64,000 nt of DNA from Hanleya hanleyi (taxonomy: Eukaryota; Mollusca; Polyplacophora; Lepidopleurida; Hanleyidae). The translations under genes and the position numbers were made by a program. The stretch lies in the NCBI GenBank assembly GCA_036873755.1, contig JAVTVY010010595.1, positions 248,001 to 312,000 of the forward strand, read 5' to 3'. This document shows, piece by piece, positions 46,118 through 56,576 of the stretch. The notes beneath the pieces were generated by a model. That model ran no database searches and was not told the DNA's origin. It saw only the letters and a list, made by a program, of their open reading frames with translations. Each line of letters begins with the position of its first letter. Position 1 is the stretch's first letter.

Positions 46118-46790
46118 TGTAATAAAAGTAACTTTAACTGTCCTTGTCTGTTTTTCACCTTGGCCTTTGATAAGTTCGGCTGCACGGACAATCGTTTACG
46201 CCGCTGTCGAATCGTTAACGAATCGGCCTTATCGGAATAAGCACCTGCGGTGGCATTCTTCCGTGATTGCGACCGTTGCTGCACGACCTCCCACTGGTTT
46301 CCCTCGTCATTGACACGTTGATGTTCAAATCTAACTCTAAATCCAATTGGTCATTGTCGAGTGAGTTATTTGAATCAGTCAACGAAGCCTAGTTGATTGC
46401 ACCGTGAACACGTTGTTCTTCACCACTCTGTATTTCTACATGAGCTTCATTTAACGCTCACTATCAGCTTCAATTACTGACCCCTCTGTTTTCCTGAACA
46501 TCGCTCACCCGGTCCTTCACTTGTTCTTTTGTTGTTTCTGTGTCCATTTCTGATTATAGTCTTTCCGTCCCCCTTGTTTGCACTGTTTCATCGATTCTAC
46601 CTCTAATGATTCCGCGTCGTCTTCAGTATTCTGTTTACACACACACTTCCACTCTCTGCATATGCCGAGAGTGATAATCTGGGGCAATTTTCACATCGGC
46701 TCTTCAAACCCTTATACCCACAGTTTGGGCAAGGAGGGGAGGTACACGACTGAACGAAAGGGCCCTGAATTCCACATTGAAAACACGCGC

Positions 46791-46818
46791 GGAATCCTAA
46801 CCACTAGACCACATGAGA
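46791..46818 (-). tRNA. tRNA-Glu pseudogene, 5' half
   Basis: The minus strand reads TCTCATGTGGTCTAGTGGTT followed by AGGATTCC. This matches the first 28 bases of eukaryotic tRNA-Glu: acceptor strand, D arm with box A (TGGTCTAGTGG) and the start of the anticodon arm. After GGATTCC the sequence leaves the tRNA (GCGCGTGTTTTC). The 3' half is not found here. The missing half type occurs at 32842-32891, beginning with the same GGATTCC. Confidence 0.7.
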
Positions 46819-47396
46819 CATTGTACCTCATTCGTCTGTAAATACACAGTTTCAGAAAACGCACCTTTAGGAGACACATTTAGACTTGTAATGACACTCC
46901 GTCGGTCAGCAAGGGCCTGTTCCTGTGAATTATATCACTGCAATAGTGAGTTGTTATATTCGGAGCTTGTGCCCCGGTGGCACACCTAAACATCGATCGC
47001 TGGAGAAGCCGCTGATCTGTCCAGAGTGGATGTCACTGCTAGCACACCTTTCGCATACCTGGCACTCCCGCTTCCCCAGGCGCACGATTGAGTGTCGAAA
47101 TTGGCCTTCCGTGTGGACGAGACCTGGGGTATAAGAGTTCAACCTGGCTTATAATTAGCAGCTCCTAATGGGGAAGTTGGGGAATTTAACAATACTTCAA
47201 GACGTTCTAGTACGGCGCTGTACATAATGATCAGCTTGCCATTGTATTCGTTCTCGATCTTATAATTGTTCGATTTTTCCCCCGTCACTATATGAGATTG
47301 GATGGAACTACATGTACTGTTAACTGACTTGTAACCTTTGCATTCAGGAATATTAACTTGAATATTCATGCGATCACATCTGATGCTTTTTATATA
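46819..47396. other. unassigned intergenic DNA
   Basis: About 580 bases with no recognised gene. Near the right end, TATTCATGCGATCACATC followed by TGATGCTTTTTATAT (47363-47394) resembles 32729-32765, next to Q3, with two or three differences. This points to a further shared repeat that I cannot identify. Confidence 0.35.
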
Positions 47397-47990
47397 TTAT
47401 TTTTTTTCTTTTGAAATAGTAAAATAATTTATTTAAGTAAATAATATACATGATTACAAGAAACATCCGAGCTTAAAATATAAAAAAATATCACATGGAC
47501 TTCAATGAGGTACCGCGTGACTGAGATACATCATTCTTTAGATGACGACTTTACAACGAATATTATGGATTAAGAATACTGATCAGCGATACGGATTTGA
47601 TATTTTTGGAACATCATGATGTCTTGCCGGCATCATTGAAAACTGTTGCCCGCTTCTCTCTTGCAGGAAACAAGCCTATGTTTATGTATACTATGATTGT
47701 CTTTTTGAATTTGGTGCTAATACTGTTATGTGGAAAATGGAATAGGTCTTTGGATTATGGACGCGGATATTCTCTAATGGACGACGGCTGGATTATGAAT
47801 GACGGACTAGACGCTTGTAATTCACATGTGACAATACATATACTGAGTTATAGGTCTAGATAAATGAAGTCCTGTATTTACAAGAAGAAAAATACTTTTG
47901 AATTTTGTATATTACAAATGGCGTTATATCTACACCATATCTCCTTGAACTCTAGTCTATCTAAACGGACAAAATCCACTAATATTCTTT
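47397..47990 (-). mobile_element. LINE-Q-like copy Q7, ORF2 end and 3' UTR, split by R element
   Basis: On the minus strand from 47990: ILVDFVRLDRLEFKEIWCRY, then NAICNIQNSK and a stop. A 3' UTR and an A-rich tail follow (CAAAAGAAAAAAAATAATAT at about 47397). An insert at 47513-47820 interrupts the 3' UTR. The uninterrupted counterpart is copy Q6, immediately to the right. The residues match the end of Tx1/L1 ORF2 (short conserved WC...NAIC segment). Confidence 0.7.
47513..47820 (+). repeat. R element, longest copy, inserted in Q7
   Basis: Comparing Q7 with Q6 shows about 308 bases of extra DNA between GAGGTA and TTCACATGTG. TA stands at both edges, suggesting a TA target duplication. Positions 47582-47820 are reverse-complement related to 21256-21490. 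An 88-codon frame (47597-47863) ends DGWIMNDGLDACN, but it has no known motif. A polypyrimidine-TTGCAG motif near 47665 looks like a splice acceptor. Confidence 0.75.
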
Positions 47991-48360
47991 TTTTCTTTTG
48001 AAATAGAAAAATAACTCACAGTAAATAATATACATGATGACACGAAACATCCAAGATTAAAATATAAAAATATCACAGATCGGGATGGACTTCACTGAGG
48101 TATTCACATGTGGCAATATATATACTGAGTTATAGGTCTAGATAAATGAAGTCATGCATTTACAAGAAGAAACATAGTTTTGAATTTTGTATAGTACAAA
48201 TGGCGTTATTTGTACACTATATCTTCTTGAACTCTGGACTATCAAAACGGACAAAATCGACTAATATTCTATCCTTCATACAAAGTTCAACATTTTTGAT
48301 TATAGACTTAGCATCTCTTTTCTTCTTTTGAAATACTACCTCGTTCCTTGCACACCAGAG
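47990..48360 (-). mobile_element. LINE-Q-like copy Q6, ORF2 C-terminus and 3' UTR
   Basis: The minus strand reads LWCARNEVVFQKKKRDAKSI, then NVELCMKDRILVDFVRFDSP, EFKKI, NAICTIQNSK and stops. This is the usual C-terminus of Tx1/L1-like ORF2. The 3' UTR ends in CTATTTCAAAAGAAAAAAAG near 47990, where Q7 begins without spacer. Its upstream side is cut at 48361 by the 5' end of LINE-A copy K, so K inserted into this copy. Confidence 0.72.
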
Positions 48361-48932
48361 GCCCGGATGTAGAGAGATTGGGAGCCGGACGTGTTTTCAC
48401 TTCACTCCGAGAAATTTGTCCAATTTTGGGGATTTCAGCTGATCTTAGCTCTGATTTTTGTGTAATCTATTTTGAGAATACTTTTGTCAAGTACCTGTGG
48501 TGAAAAATTGGAAATATTTATCATGTTTTTGCTGTTCACGGCGCTTTATTGACTTTGTCAATGTGGTCCGGTTTGGGAAGGCAGGGGTCTGCCATTACAC
48601 TACCGTCTCGGTCTTTGTGACTGAGAGGGTCGGCGTTTTTTTGTCTCCCTCTTCTTTTGTCTGTTTGTTCGCTGCCTGTAAATATTTCGTATTCTGCGGT
48701 GTATATATTTACTTGTTGGTTTGGTATAGTTTGTAGTTGGTTCGTTTTTCGTTCAGTTTGACTTAGGTCGATTTGCACATACATGTGTTATCGAACTAGG
48801 TTAAATACATGTACATAGTGAATCTGTATGCTGTAGGCTAGCCCTCGAAATTCAGGTTTGAGCGAGCCTTTGTTCTCTGTTCTTTTGTTCCTCACCGTAA
48901 CCCGGCAACTAGCCAGGCGTTGAACTAGGCTA
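48361..48932 (+). mobile_element. LINE-A copy K, 5' UTR part (interrupted by L)
   Basis: The first 570 bases of a LINE-A 5' UTR start exactly at GCCCGGATGTAGAGAG. They stop at TTGAACTAGGCTA (48920-48932), which is duplicated at 59420-59432 where the same 5' UTR continues. Copy L occupies the gap. The left flank is LINE-Q Q6. Confidence 0.9.
48920..48932 (+). repeat. left target-site duplication of copy L
   Basis: TTGAACTAGGCTA, identical to 59420-59432. It is native LINE-A 5' UTR sequence of copy K, so the duplicated target is certain. Confidence 0.93.
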
Positions 48933-50380
48933 GGAGCACGGATGTAGAGAGATTGGGAGTCGGACGTGTCTTCACTTCGCTCCGAGAAATTTGTCTAATT
49001 CTGCGGATTTCAGCTGATCTTAGATCTGATTTTTGTGTAATATATGTTGGGAATACTTTTGGCAAATATCTGTGGTGAAAGTTTGGAATTATTTCTCAGT
49101 TTTTTAATGTTCAGGGCGTTTTTTTGACTGTCAGTTTGGCCCGGTTTGGGAGGGCAGAGATCTGCCATTACTACCGTCTCGATCTTTGTGACTGAGAGGG
49201 TCGGCGTTTTTTTTGTCTGTCTCTCTTCTCCCTTTCTCTGTTTGTTCGCTGTCTGTAAATATTTCGTATTCTTCGGGTGTATATATTTCCTTGTTGGCTT
49301 GGTTTAGTTTGTAGTTGGTTCGTTTTTCGTTCGGTTTAACTTAGGTCGATTTGCACATAATATTTGTGTATATCGAGTTGGGTTGAATACATGTACCATA
49401 GTGAAGATATATGCCTGTCCGTTCTAGGCTTAGCTCTGTGTACAGCTGTGCGCTAGTCTTTGTTCTGTGTTCTTTTGTTCCTCAGTGTTACCAGGTAACT
49501 GGCCGAGATTAGAACTGGGCTATTGTTCTGTCTGGACCTGAGGTTCTGGTGTATTGCTGTACTGTTTATATATAGTATACACCTTTGGGGTGAGGCTCCT
49601 TCGGAGGGTATTCAATGTTTACTCTGTGGGGAGGCACGCTGTTGTGGTGTGTGCTTGTCATTATTTGTAATTTGTAGTTGTATTGAGACTCCCTAGTGAG
49701 ACTTTGATTTTTTTTATTATTATTATGGCGTTTAGAAAGTTTGATACGTCACTGAGCCTAAAACTCCTGGGCTTAGAGAAGGCTAACGCGATTGATATAT
49801 ATGGCGCATTAAAAGAAACTGTTGGATCAGGACAGGTCTGGTACAGGTATCAAATACCCTGTGGAACATCACACTAGCAACTGAAATTTCCAAAATTCGC
49901 CTAATGCTGGAAGGCATTCGTGTTGGAGATAACCTGGTCATTTTGAGGAAATAGATCCAGGCAAATTGCTAGTAAAGATGAAAGGATCATGCGATTTCCT
50001 TGATTCTTCGATCAGAACTGCTTTTGAATTCTATGGTGATGTTCTCACTATACAGAAAGAGTTCTATTCGTTTGATAGAGAGGTTGGGACAGGAGTTCGA
50101 AGAATTTGGATGTCGAAATTCAAACGTACTCTTCCTTCTTCTATTTTAGTTGAAGGTATGAGACTTCCTGTATGGTATAACGGTCAAGTAAAACATGTTA
50201 CACCTGTGGATCAGGAAGACTGTAGACTGGCAAGGATACCAAACGTCATCAGAGGATAGTCTCCGCCGAGAGCAACGAGGAAACCTCAAACCACTACGAG
50301 TCTCTCGGTGACGAGATAGAGTAAGGTTGTGGTTCGGAAGATGAAGATGTCAGTGATAGTGAGTTTTCCGATGGTGTAGA
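48933..50380 (+). mobile_element. LINE-A copy L, 5' part (5' UTR and ORF1)
   Basis: The 5' end is GGAGCACGGATGTAGAGAG. A full 5' UTR leads to ORF1 from ATG 49725. ORF1 loses sequence after the first knuckle (near 50220) and reaches GATGGTGTAGA at 50380, where the R element starts. The element resumes at 56577. Its 3' end is at 59419. Confidence 0.88.
49725..50380 (+). pseudogene. LINE-A copy L ORF1 5' remnant
   Basis: ORF1 starts MAFRKFDTSLSLKLLGLEKA at ATG 49725. Small deletions near 49835 (in SGRKVLKGLVQ) and 49930 (DQRGH) shift the frame. The block 49966-50259 carries VKMKGSCDFLDSSIRTAFEF and GGMRLPVWYNGQVK-like residues (VEGMRLPVWYNGQVK). The first knuckle is damaged (KHVTPVDQED in the open frame), and the following knuckle and linker are deleted. 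The acidic region continues across the R/M insertions at 56577. Confidence 0.78.
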
Positions 50381-50416
50381 TTACAAGCGTCTAGTCCGTC
50401 ATCCATAATTCAGCTG
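50381..50416 (-). repeat. R element short copy, left part (split by copy M)
   Basis: TTACAAGCGTCTAGTCCGTC continues to CCATAATTCAGCTG (50403-50416), which is the left target-site duplication of copy M. The remainder of the R copy is at 56526-56575. Rejoined it is about 75 bp, much like the insert at 9091-9175, and it lies inside ORF1 of copy L. Confidence 0.88.
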
Positions 50417-51191
50417 CCCGGATGTAGAGAGATTGGAAGTCGGACGTGTTTTCACTTCGCTCCGAGAAATTTGTCTATTTCTGCGTATTTCAGCTGATAT
50501 TAGCTCTGATTTCTATGTAATATATTTTGTGAATACTTTTGGCAAGTACCTGTGGTGAAAGTTTAGAATTATTTCTCAGTTTTTTGCTGTTCAGGGCGGT
50601 TTTCTGACTTAGTCAGTTTGGCCTGGTTTGGGAAGGCAGAGATCTGCCATTACTACCGTCTCGGTCTTTGTGACCGAGAGGGTCGGTGGGTTTTTTTCTG
50701 TCTCCCTCTTCTCTGTTTGTTCGCGGTCTGTAAACATTTCGTATTTTTGTTGCTGTATATATATTTCCTTGTTGGCTTGATAAAGTTTACAGTTGGTTCG
50801 TTTTTCGTTCAGTTTGGCTTAGATCGATCTACACATATCTGCGTATATCAGCTAAGCTAAATACATGTACATATTGAAGCTGTATACTGAAGGCTAGCCC
50901 TCAGGGTACAACTTTGATCGAGCCGTTTGTTCCCTGTTCTTTTGTTCCTCGGCATCACCTAGCAACGGGCCCGGTTTAGAACTGGGCTATTGTTCGGCCG
51001 AGACAAGGTTTAGAGAGAGTGTATTGTTGTATTGCTTGTATAGTTTTCACCTTCACCTTCAGAGTGAGGCTCCCTCAGGGGGGTAGGCGATGTTTACTCT
51101 GTGGGGAGGCACACTGCTGAGGTTTGTGTGTGTCACTATTTGTAGTTTGTAGTTGTATTGATAGTCCCTAGTGGGACTTTTTTTTTTAACT

Positions 51192-52673
51192 ATGGCCTTT
51201 AGAAAGTATGATAGGTCACTGAGCCTACAACTTAAAGGTCTAGAGAAAGCTAATGCGGAAGATATATATCACGCATTGAAAGACACTGTTGGATCAGGAC
51301 CGAAAATCCTCAAGGGTCTAGTACAGGTATCAAATACCTTGTGGAACGTCACACTGGCAAACGAAAATACCAAAACTCGCCTAGTGCTGGAAGGTATTCG
51401 CGTTAGAGATCAACGTCGCCATTTTGAGGAAATAGACTCAGGAAAATTGTTAGTAAAGATGAAAGGACCATGCGATTTCTCAGATTCTGCGATCAGAAGT
51501 GCTTTTGAGGTTTATGGTGATGTTCTCTCTGTACAAAAAGAGTTCCACTCTTTCGATAGAGAGTTTTAGACAGGGGTTCGAAGAATTTGGATGACGAAAT
51601 TCAAACGACCTCTTCCTTCTTCTATTTTTGTTGGAGGTATGAGACTTCCTGTATGGTATAACGGTCAAGTAAAAACATGTTATACTTGTGGATCAGCAGA
51701 TCACATGAACTGGAGGTGTCCTTTGAAAAATAAATGCCTGATGTGTCATCAGGAGGGACACTTTAAAAAAACCTGTCCAAAAGCCAAACAGGTTTCTGGA
51801 GATACCGTAACTAACGGCGGAAAGGGTGGTTCCTCTGGTCCTCGCTCTGCTCCGCCCGTAGAAGTCCGAAGAGAACTTAACGCTATAGACCTAGGGCTGT
51901 GGAAGACTGTAGGCCCTGATGGCAAACCTATCAAACGTCATCAGAAGATAGTTGCCGCCGAGGGCAATGAGAAAACCCCAAACCGCTACGAGTGTCTCGA
52001 TAACGCGATGGATGAAGGTTGTTATTCGGAAGATGAAGATGTCAGTGAGAGTGATGAAGATGTCAGTGAGAGTGAGGTTTGCGATGATGTAGAAGTCAAG
52101 GCAGGTGATCAGAAGGCATGTGATCAGAAGTCGATTTCTGATCAGACTGAAAGTGTTGACGTGGTATTAACTCCGGAAGTTGAATTGAAGGGTGACAACT
52201 TACCGGATACTGGTAGTGTTTCGGGTGAGGATGCACTTGTGCAGTCTGTAGATTCCTTCACTATCCTATTCACTCCGGTGTAGATGTAAACTTTACACCA
52301 AACGAAGAAGTACTGAAGGAGTTCACAGGAAAAAAAAGTAGTGAAGAGTCTTGTAGTAATAAAGCTACCTCGAATCAGAAAAAGAAGAATAAAGAGAATA
52401 CCATAGATATCGAATCCGGCAAAGAGCCTAAAATGGTCTATGATACTCCCACTCCTACCAACGATACACCCATGCTTTGTGATGAGGAGTATCAGGAGTG
52501 TAGTGATCGTCCATTAAAAGGCGAGACTTCCTTGAACCAAAGGTCGAAGGACTTGTTGGGACAAGAGAGAGAGAAAGAAGTTTATAAGTAAGGAAAATAA
52601 AAAAGGCAAGAGAGAACAAATGAGAAATAATAAGAAAGGTAAAAAAGGATTACCCAAAATAAAACGTACATAA
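51192..52673 (+). pseudogene. LINE-A copy M ORF1, few lesions
   Basis: ORF1 starts at ATG 51192 (MAFRKYDRSLSLQLKGLEKA). A TAG at about 51567 (FDREF*) interrupts, after which 51591-52283 is open. Knuckle 1 is CYTCGSADHMNWRC and knuckle 2 is CLMCHQEGHFKKTC. The linker carries two tandem copies of an acidic SE-rich motif (DVSESDEDVSES). A deletion near 52260 (FINPIHSG reads FTILFTPV) shifts the frame, and a stop lies near 52590. The end is PKIKRT, with TAA 52671-52673 overlapping ATG 52673. Confidence 0.87.
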
Positions 52674-55600
52674 TGGCTAAGCTAACCTTATATATCTTGG
52701 CTTGGGTAGTTTTGTGTTTTATTTCTATATACAGACTAAAGATGGCTCAGTCACCAACTATCGTTCAGTGGAATTGCAGAGGAGTTTGGCCAAATTTAAA
52801 TGAACTCCAATTATTAACTCAGGATTATGGACCATCAGCTTTTTGTCTCAACGAGACCTTTCTGAAGAAAGCAGATAAAGATAAATTTGAATTTCGCCAA
52901 TACACACCTTATCATTCCTACGCTTTAGAGGAAAATGGAAATGCTACAGGCGGTTCTTCAATATTGGTTAAAATGGGTCTATTACACAGTCCTGTTGATT
53001 TAGTGACAGATTTACAAGCTGTAGCAGTTCGTATTACCTTGAATTCTGTTTTCACATTATGCACGGTGTACATACCTTCTTCTGGTAATTTTCGGCTCAA
53101 TGAACTTCAAGATCTGTACGATCAGCTCCCGAAACCTTGTTTAATGATGGGTGATTTTAACGGTCGTAATATCCTCTGGGATAATGAAGACAATTGTAAA
53201 GGTAAAATTCTTCAAAATTTTATATCAAATAATTCTTTGTGTATTTTTAATGATGGTTCTTATACACATTTGTCCTCGGCCCATGGAACCTATTCAGCAT
53301 TGGATATCTCACTTTGCGACCTTCCTATTCTTGAAGAATTTTCTTGGTCTGTTCATGATGACCTTTGTGGAAGTGATCACTTTCCCACTGTCCTAAAAGC
53401 TGTTCATTCAGCTGATGACCCTCATTTCACAAGGTTTAATTTCAAGAAAGCAAACTGGCCCGAGTTTGAAAAGCTTTGTTCACAAAAACTACAATCAGTC
53501 TCCGTCGCTGATGCTTCAGATCCTATACAGCTATTCTCAGATATGTTGATAGAAATTGCCAACCAAACCATTTCCATATCTTCAGGAGTTGCACATATTA
53601 AGAAACCTTGGTTTAATGACTGTAAAGAAGCAAGAAAATGTAGGAAGAAGGCTGAACGATATTTCCGCCGACATCCTAATCCTCAAAATTTGAAAGATCT
53701 CGGAGTTACAAGAGCTAAAGCTCGTAGAACCATGAAACAGAATAAACGTGATTCTTGAAAAAATTATGTTTCTAAGATAAATACTCATACTCCAATAACA
53801 AAAGTGTGGAATATGATCCAAAGAATAAACGGTAAAAGCTCCAAGTCCAGCGTTCATCATCTCAACGATGGAAATCAGGTGATTACTGACAAAGTAGAAC
53901 TTGCAAATAAATTAGGAGAAACAATTGCCAAAAACTCTTCATCAGAAAATTATGTACCTAAATTTCAAAGTTTCCAAAAAAGAGAAGAGAAAAATGAAAT
54001 TAAATTCACTTCCGGTAACCGTGAAGGCTATAACGCTTCGTTTACAATTGAAGAACTTCATGCTTCTCTCACGAAAGCTCATGATTCTGCTGCAGGCCCT
54101 GATAATATTCATTATCAGCTTTTGAAACATCTAACGGAATCATCTCTAGAAATCCTATTACGCATATTCAATAGACTTTGGTATAGAGAAGAATTTCCTC
54201 CGTCCTGGCACAATGCCATAGTTATACCAGTACCAAAGCCTGGTCGTGACCATACAGACCCTGGTAATTATCGTCCGATTTCACTGACTAGTTGTGTCTG
54301 CAAAACTATGGAACGCATGATAAATGATGGCCTTGTTTGGTACCTGGAAACTGAAAAGAAACTTACTGATATTCAAGCTGGTTTCCGAAAAAATAGAAGT
54401 ACCATTGATCATTTAGTCAGATTAGATTCGTATGTTAAGAATGCTTTCGCCAAGAACGAACATGTGGTTTCTATCTTTTTTGATTTAGAAAAAGCCTACG
54501 ATACTACATGGAAATATGGGATTCTTAAAGATCTTCAAAAGATGGGATTAAAAGGTCGTTTACCCGTTTTTATTTCCATCTTTTTGAATGATAGACAATT
54601 CCAAATTCGTTTGGGTACAACTGTGTCTGATCATTTTGATCAAGACCAGGGTGTCCCACAGGGCAGTATTTTGTCTACTACTCTGTTTAGTATCAAGATC
54701 AACAGCTTGGCCGCAGTTCTGAATAAATCAATTGATGGCTCACTTTTTGTAGACGATTTCAATATATCGTGTAGTGGGAAAAGTATGCACAATATTGAGA
54801 GAACATTACAACTTTGTCTACACAGAATTCAGAAATGGTGTCTAGAAAATGGTTTCAAATTCTCCAGAGCTAAGACAAATTGTATACACTTTTGCAGAAA
54901 ATATTTTCAGCACGAAGATCCAGTACTTACCTTAGATGAAAATGAAATCAAAGTGGTAAAAGAGGTCAAATTTCTAGGCATATTGTTTGATCAGCGACTA
55001 ACATTCAAATCACATATAAATTGCTTAAAAGCCAAATGCACGAAAGCTCTAGCTTTGTTGAAAGTCGTTGCCAGCTATAAGTGGGGGGAGATCAGCAAAC
55101 TCTCCTTCATTTATATCGATCGCTTGTTCGTTCCAAACTCGATTATGGTTCTATTGTTTACATTGGTGCAAGCAAGTCAAACTTGGCAAAGCTAGATCCT
55201 ATTGTCCATCAAGGACTAAGGCTGTGCCTCGGTGCGTTCAGAACATCACCCAAAGAAAGCTTGTATGTAGAAGCGGATGAATTTCCTTTAGAACTTCGGA
55301 GAATTAAATTATCGCTGCAATATATCACAAAACTGCGTTCGAACCACTCAAATCCTGCATATAACTGTGCTTTCAACCCTGAGTACGCAGATTTATATTC
55401 GGAAAAACCCTCGATTATTCCACCTCTTGGAATCCGTATGAAACCACACCTTGTAGCAGCTGGTATTAAAGTTAGTCAGATTTTACCTAACGAGCTCTTG
55501 CCAACTCCACCATGGCAGTTAGCCACGCCAGAGGTAGATATTTCACTGACTAAATATAAAAAGGCAGACACGAGCCAGCTCGTGTATACACAAGAATTTG

Positions 55601-56429
55601 GTCTACTGAGAGAGAAATACAGTTCACATCAGGCTATTTATACAGATGGTTCTAAAGATGGTGAGAGAGTAGCATGTGCTACTATCTTTAGTTCCAAAAC
55701 TAAAACGTATCGACTGCCAGGTAAAAGTTCCATATTTACTGCAGAAGCAAAAGCTCTATTATCAGCTTTAGAAGGTATTGGATCCACTAGAAGGAAAAAA
55801 TATGTCATATTCTCAGATTCACTGTCATGCCTTAAAGCAATTAAAAATGGAAATTCCACTCATCCCACCATCTTGGAAATTCTATAATTATATGACACCA
55901 GATTTGATCAACAGATAGATATTGTGTTTTGTTGGGTGCCTAGTCACGTGGACATCAAAGGCAACACTGAAGCTGATACATTGGCTAAGGCAGCTCTAGA
56001 TGAAGAAGTTGACCCTGTTGGAATACCATACAGCGATTTCAGACCATCTATCTGCGCTTATGTAAGAAAGCTGTTTCAATCTTTATGGGATACTGTGGAT
56101 AATAACAAACTTCACGAGTTAAAAAAAACGGTTGGTTATACTCACCTGAACAGTCATAAACGTTTCGACCAGGCCATGATTAGACGATGTAGGATCGGTC
56201 ACACACGATTTACTCATGAATATTTACTAAAACAGGAGCCGATTCCAAGGTGAAAACCTTGCCATGAAGATCTCACGGTGAAACATATTCTCATAGACTG
56301 CATAGATTTTAAGACTGTAAGAGATACTTTTTATCGAGCGGCTACGCTGGAGGATCTTTTTAGCAGAATGAAAGAGGATTGTATTTTAGGTTATTTGAGA
56401 GAGATTGGTTTGTTGTACAAATTTTAATG
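52673..56429 (+). pseudogene. LINE-A copy M ORF2 (EN-RT-RNase H), few lesions
   Basis: The first frame (52673-53758, 361 codons) contains the whole endonuclease: IVQWNCRGVWPN (about residues 28-39), FCLNETFLKK, VYIPSSGNFR, GDFNGRNILWDN (about 160) and CGSDHFP (about 230). All expected catalytic positions are kept. A TGA in RDS*KN ends it. The RT frame (53804-55195) has QAGFRKNRSTIDHL, FFDLEKAYDTTWKYG, GVPQGSILSTTLFS and FVDD. A one-base loss near 55085 shifts the frame. RNase H is in 55081-55887 (IYTDGSKDG, AEAKALLSAL, FSDSLSCL; stop in EIL*LYD) and 55924-56253 (GNTEADTLAKAALDE). A stop replaces Cys in the C-terminal PRCIPC. Confidence 0.9.
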
Positions 56430-56525
56430 TTTTTGAATTGATTACTTAGAATTTTGTTTGATCGTCGCTATATAGCTGAAATATTGCTGAATGCGACGTT
56501 AAACCTTAATTCTCTCTCTCTCTCT

Positions 56526-56576
56526 CCATAATTCAGCCGTCGTCCATTAGAGAATATCAGCGTCCATAATCCAAAG
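56526..56576 (-). repeat. R element short copy, right part, with M's right duplication
   Basis: CCATAATTCAGCCG (56526-56539) is the right target duplication of copy M. The rest, to ATAATCCAAAG near 56576, completes the R copy begun at 50381. The next bases, AAGCCGAGCCAGGT, are LINE-A ORF1 of copy L. Confidence 0.88.

Larger units (their letters stand above)
44210..46790 (-). mobile_element. LINE-Q copy Q4 (ORF1 end, endonuclease, first half of RT)
   Basis: The largest Tx1/L1-like ORF2 piece in the window. Right to left it has a short Cys-rich ORF1 remnant (about 46720-46620), the endonuclease (46117-45353), a linker (45217-44960), the N-terminal RT block (45030-44731) and the RT core (44702-44313). 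It breaks off soon after the first catalytic motif, near the foldback at 44200. A tRNA-Glu 5' half sits at its upstream edge (46791-46818), in the same orientation. Confidence 0.78.
50417..56525 (+). mobile_element. LINE-A copy M, full-length with target-site duplications
   Basis: A clean full-length copy of about 6.1 kb. The 5' end is CCCGGATGTAGAG, right after CCATAATTCAGCTG. It has a 5' UTR, ORF1 (51192-52673), ORF2 (52673 to about 56427) and a 3' UTR with stem CGTCGC (56463-56468)/GCGACG (56493-56498), then (CT)n to 56525. CCATAATTCAGCCG follows at 56526-56539, matching the left duplication at 13 of 14 bases. It has a small number of frameshifts and stops, which makes it a young copy. It defines both element ends. 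Confidence 0.94.

Noticed and set aside
46791..46818. A functional tRNA gene
   Set aside because: Only the 5' half is present; after GGATTCC there is no anticodon arm or T arm. The piece at 32842-32891 likewise lacks the 5' half.
47597..47863. A genuine host protein-coding gene in the R insert
   Set aside because: The frame crosses the insert boundary into Q7 and has no known motif; the matching region at 21256-21490 differs by indels.
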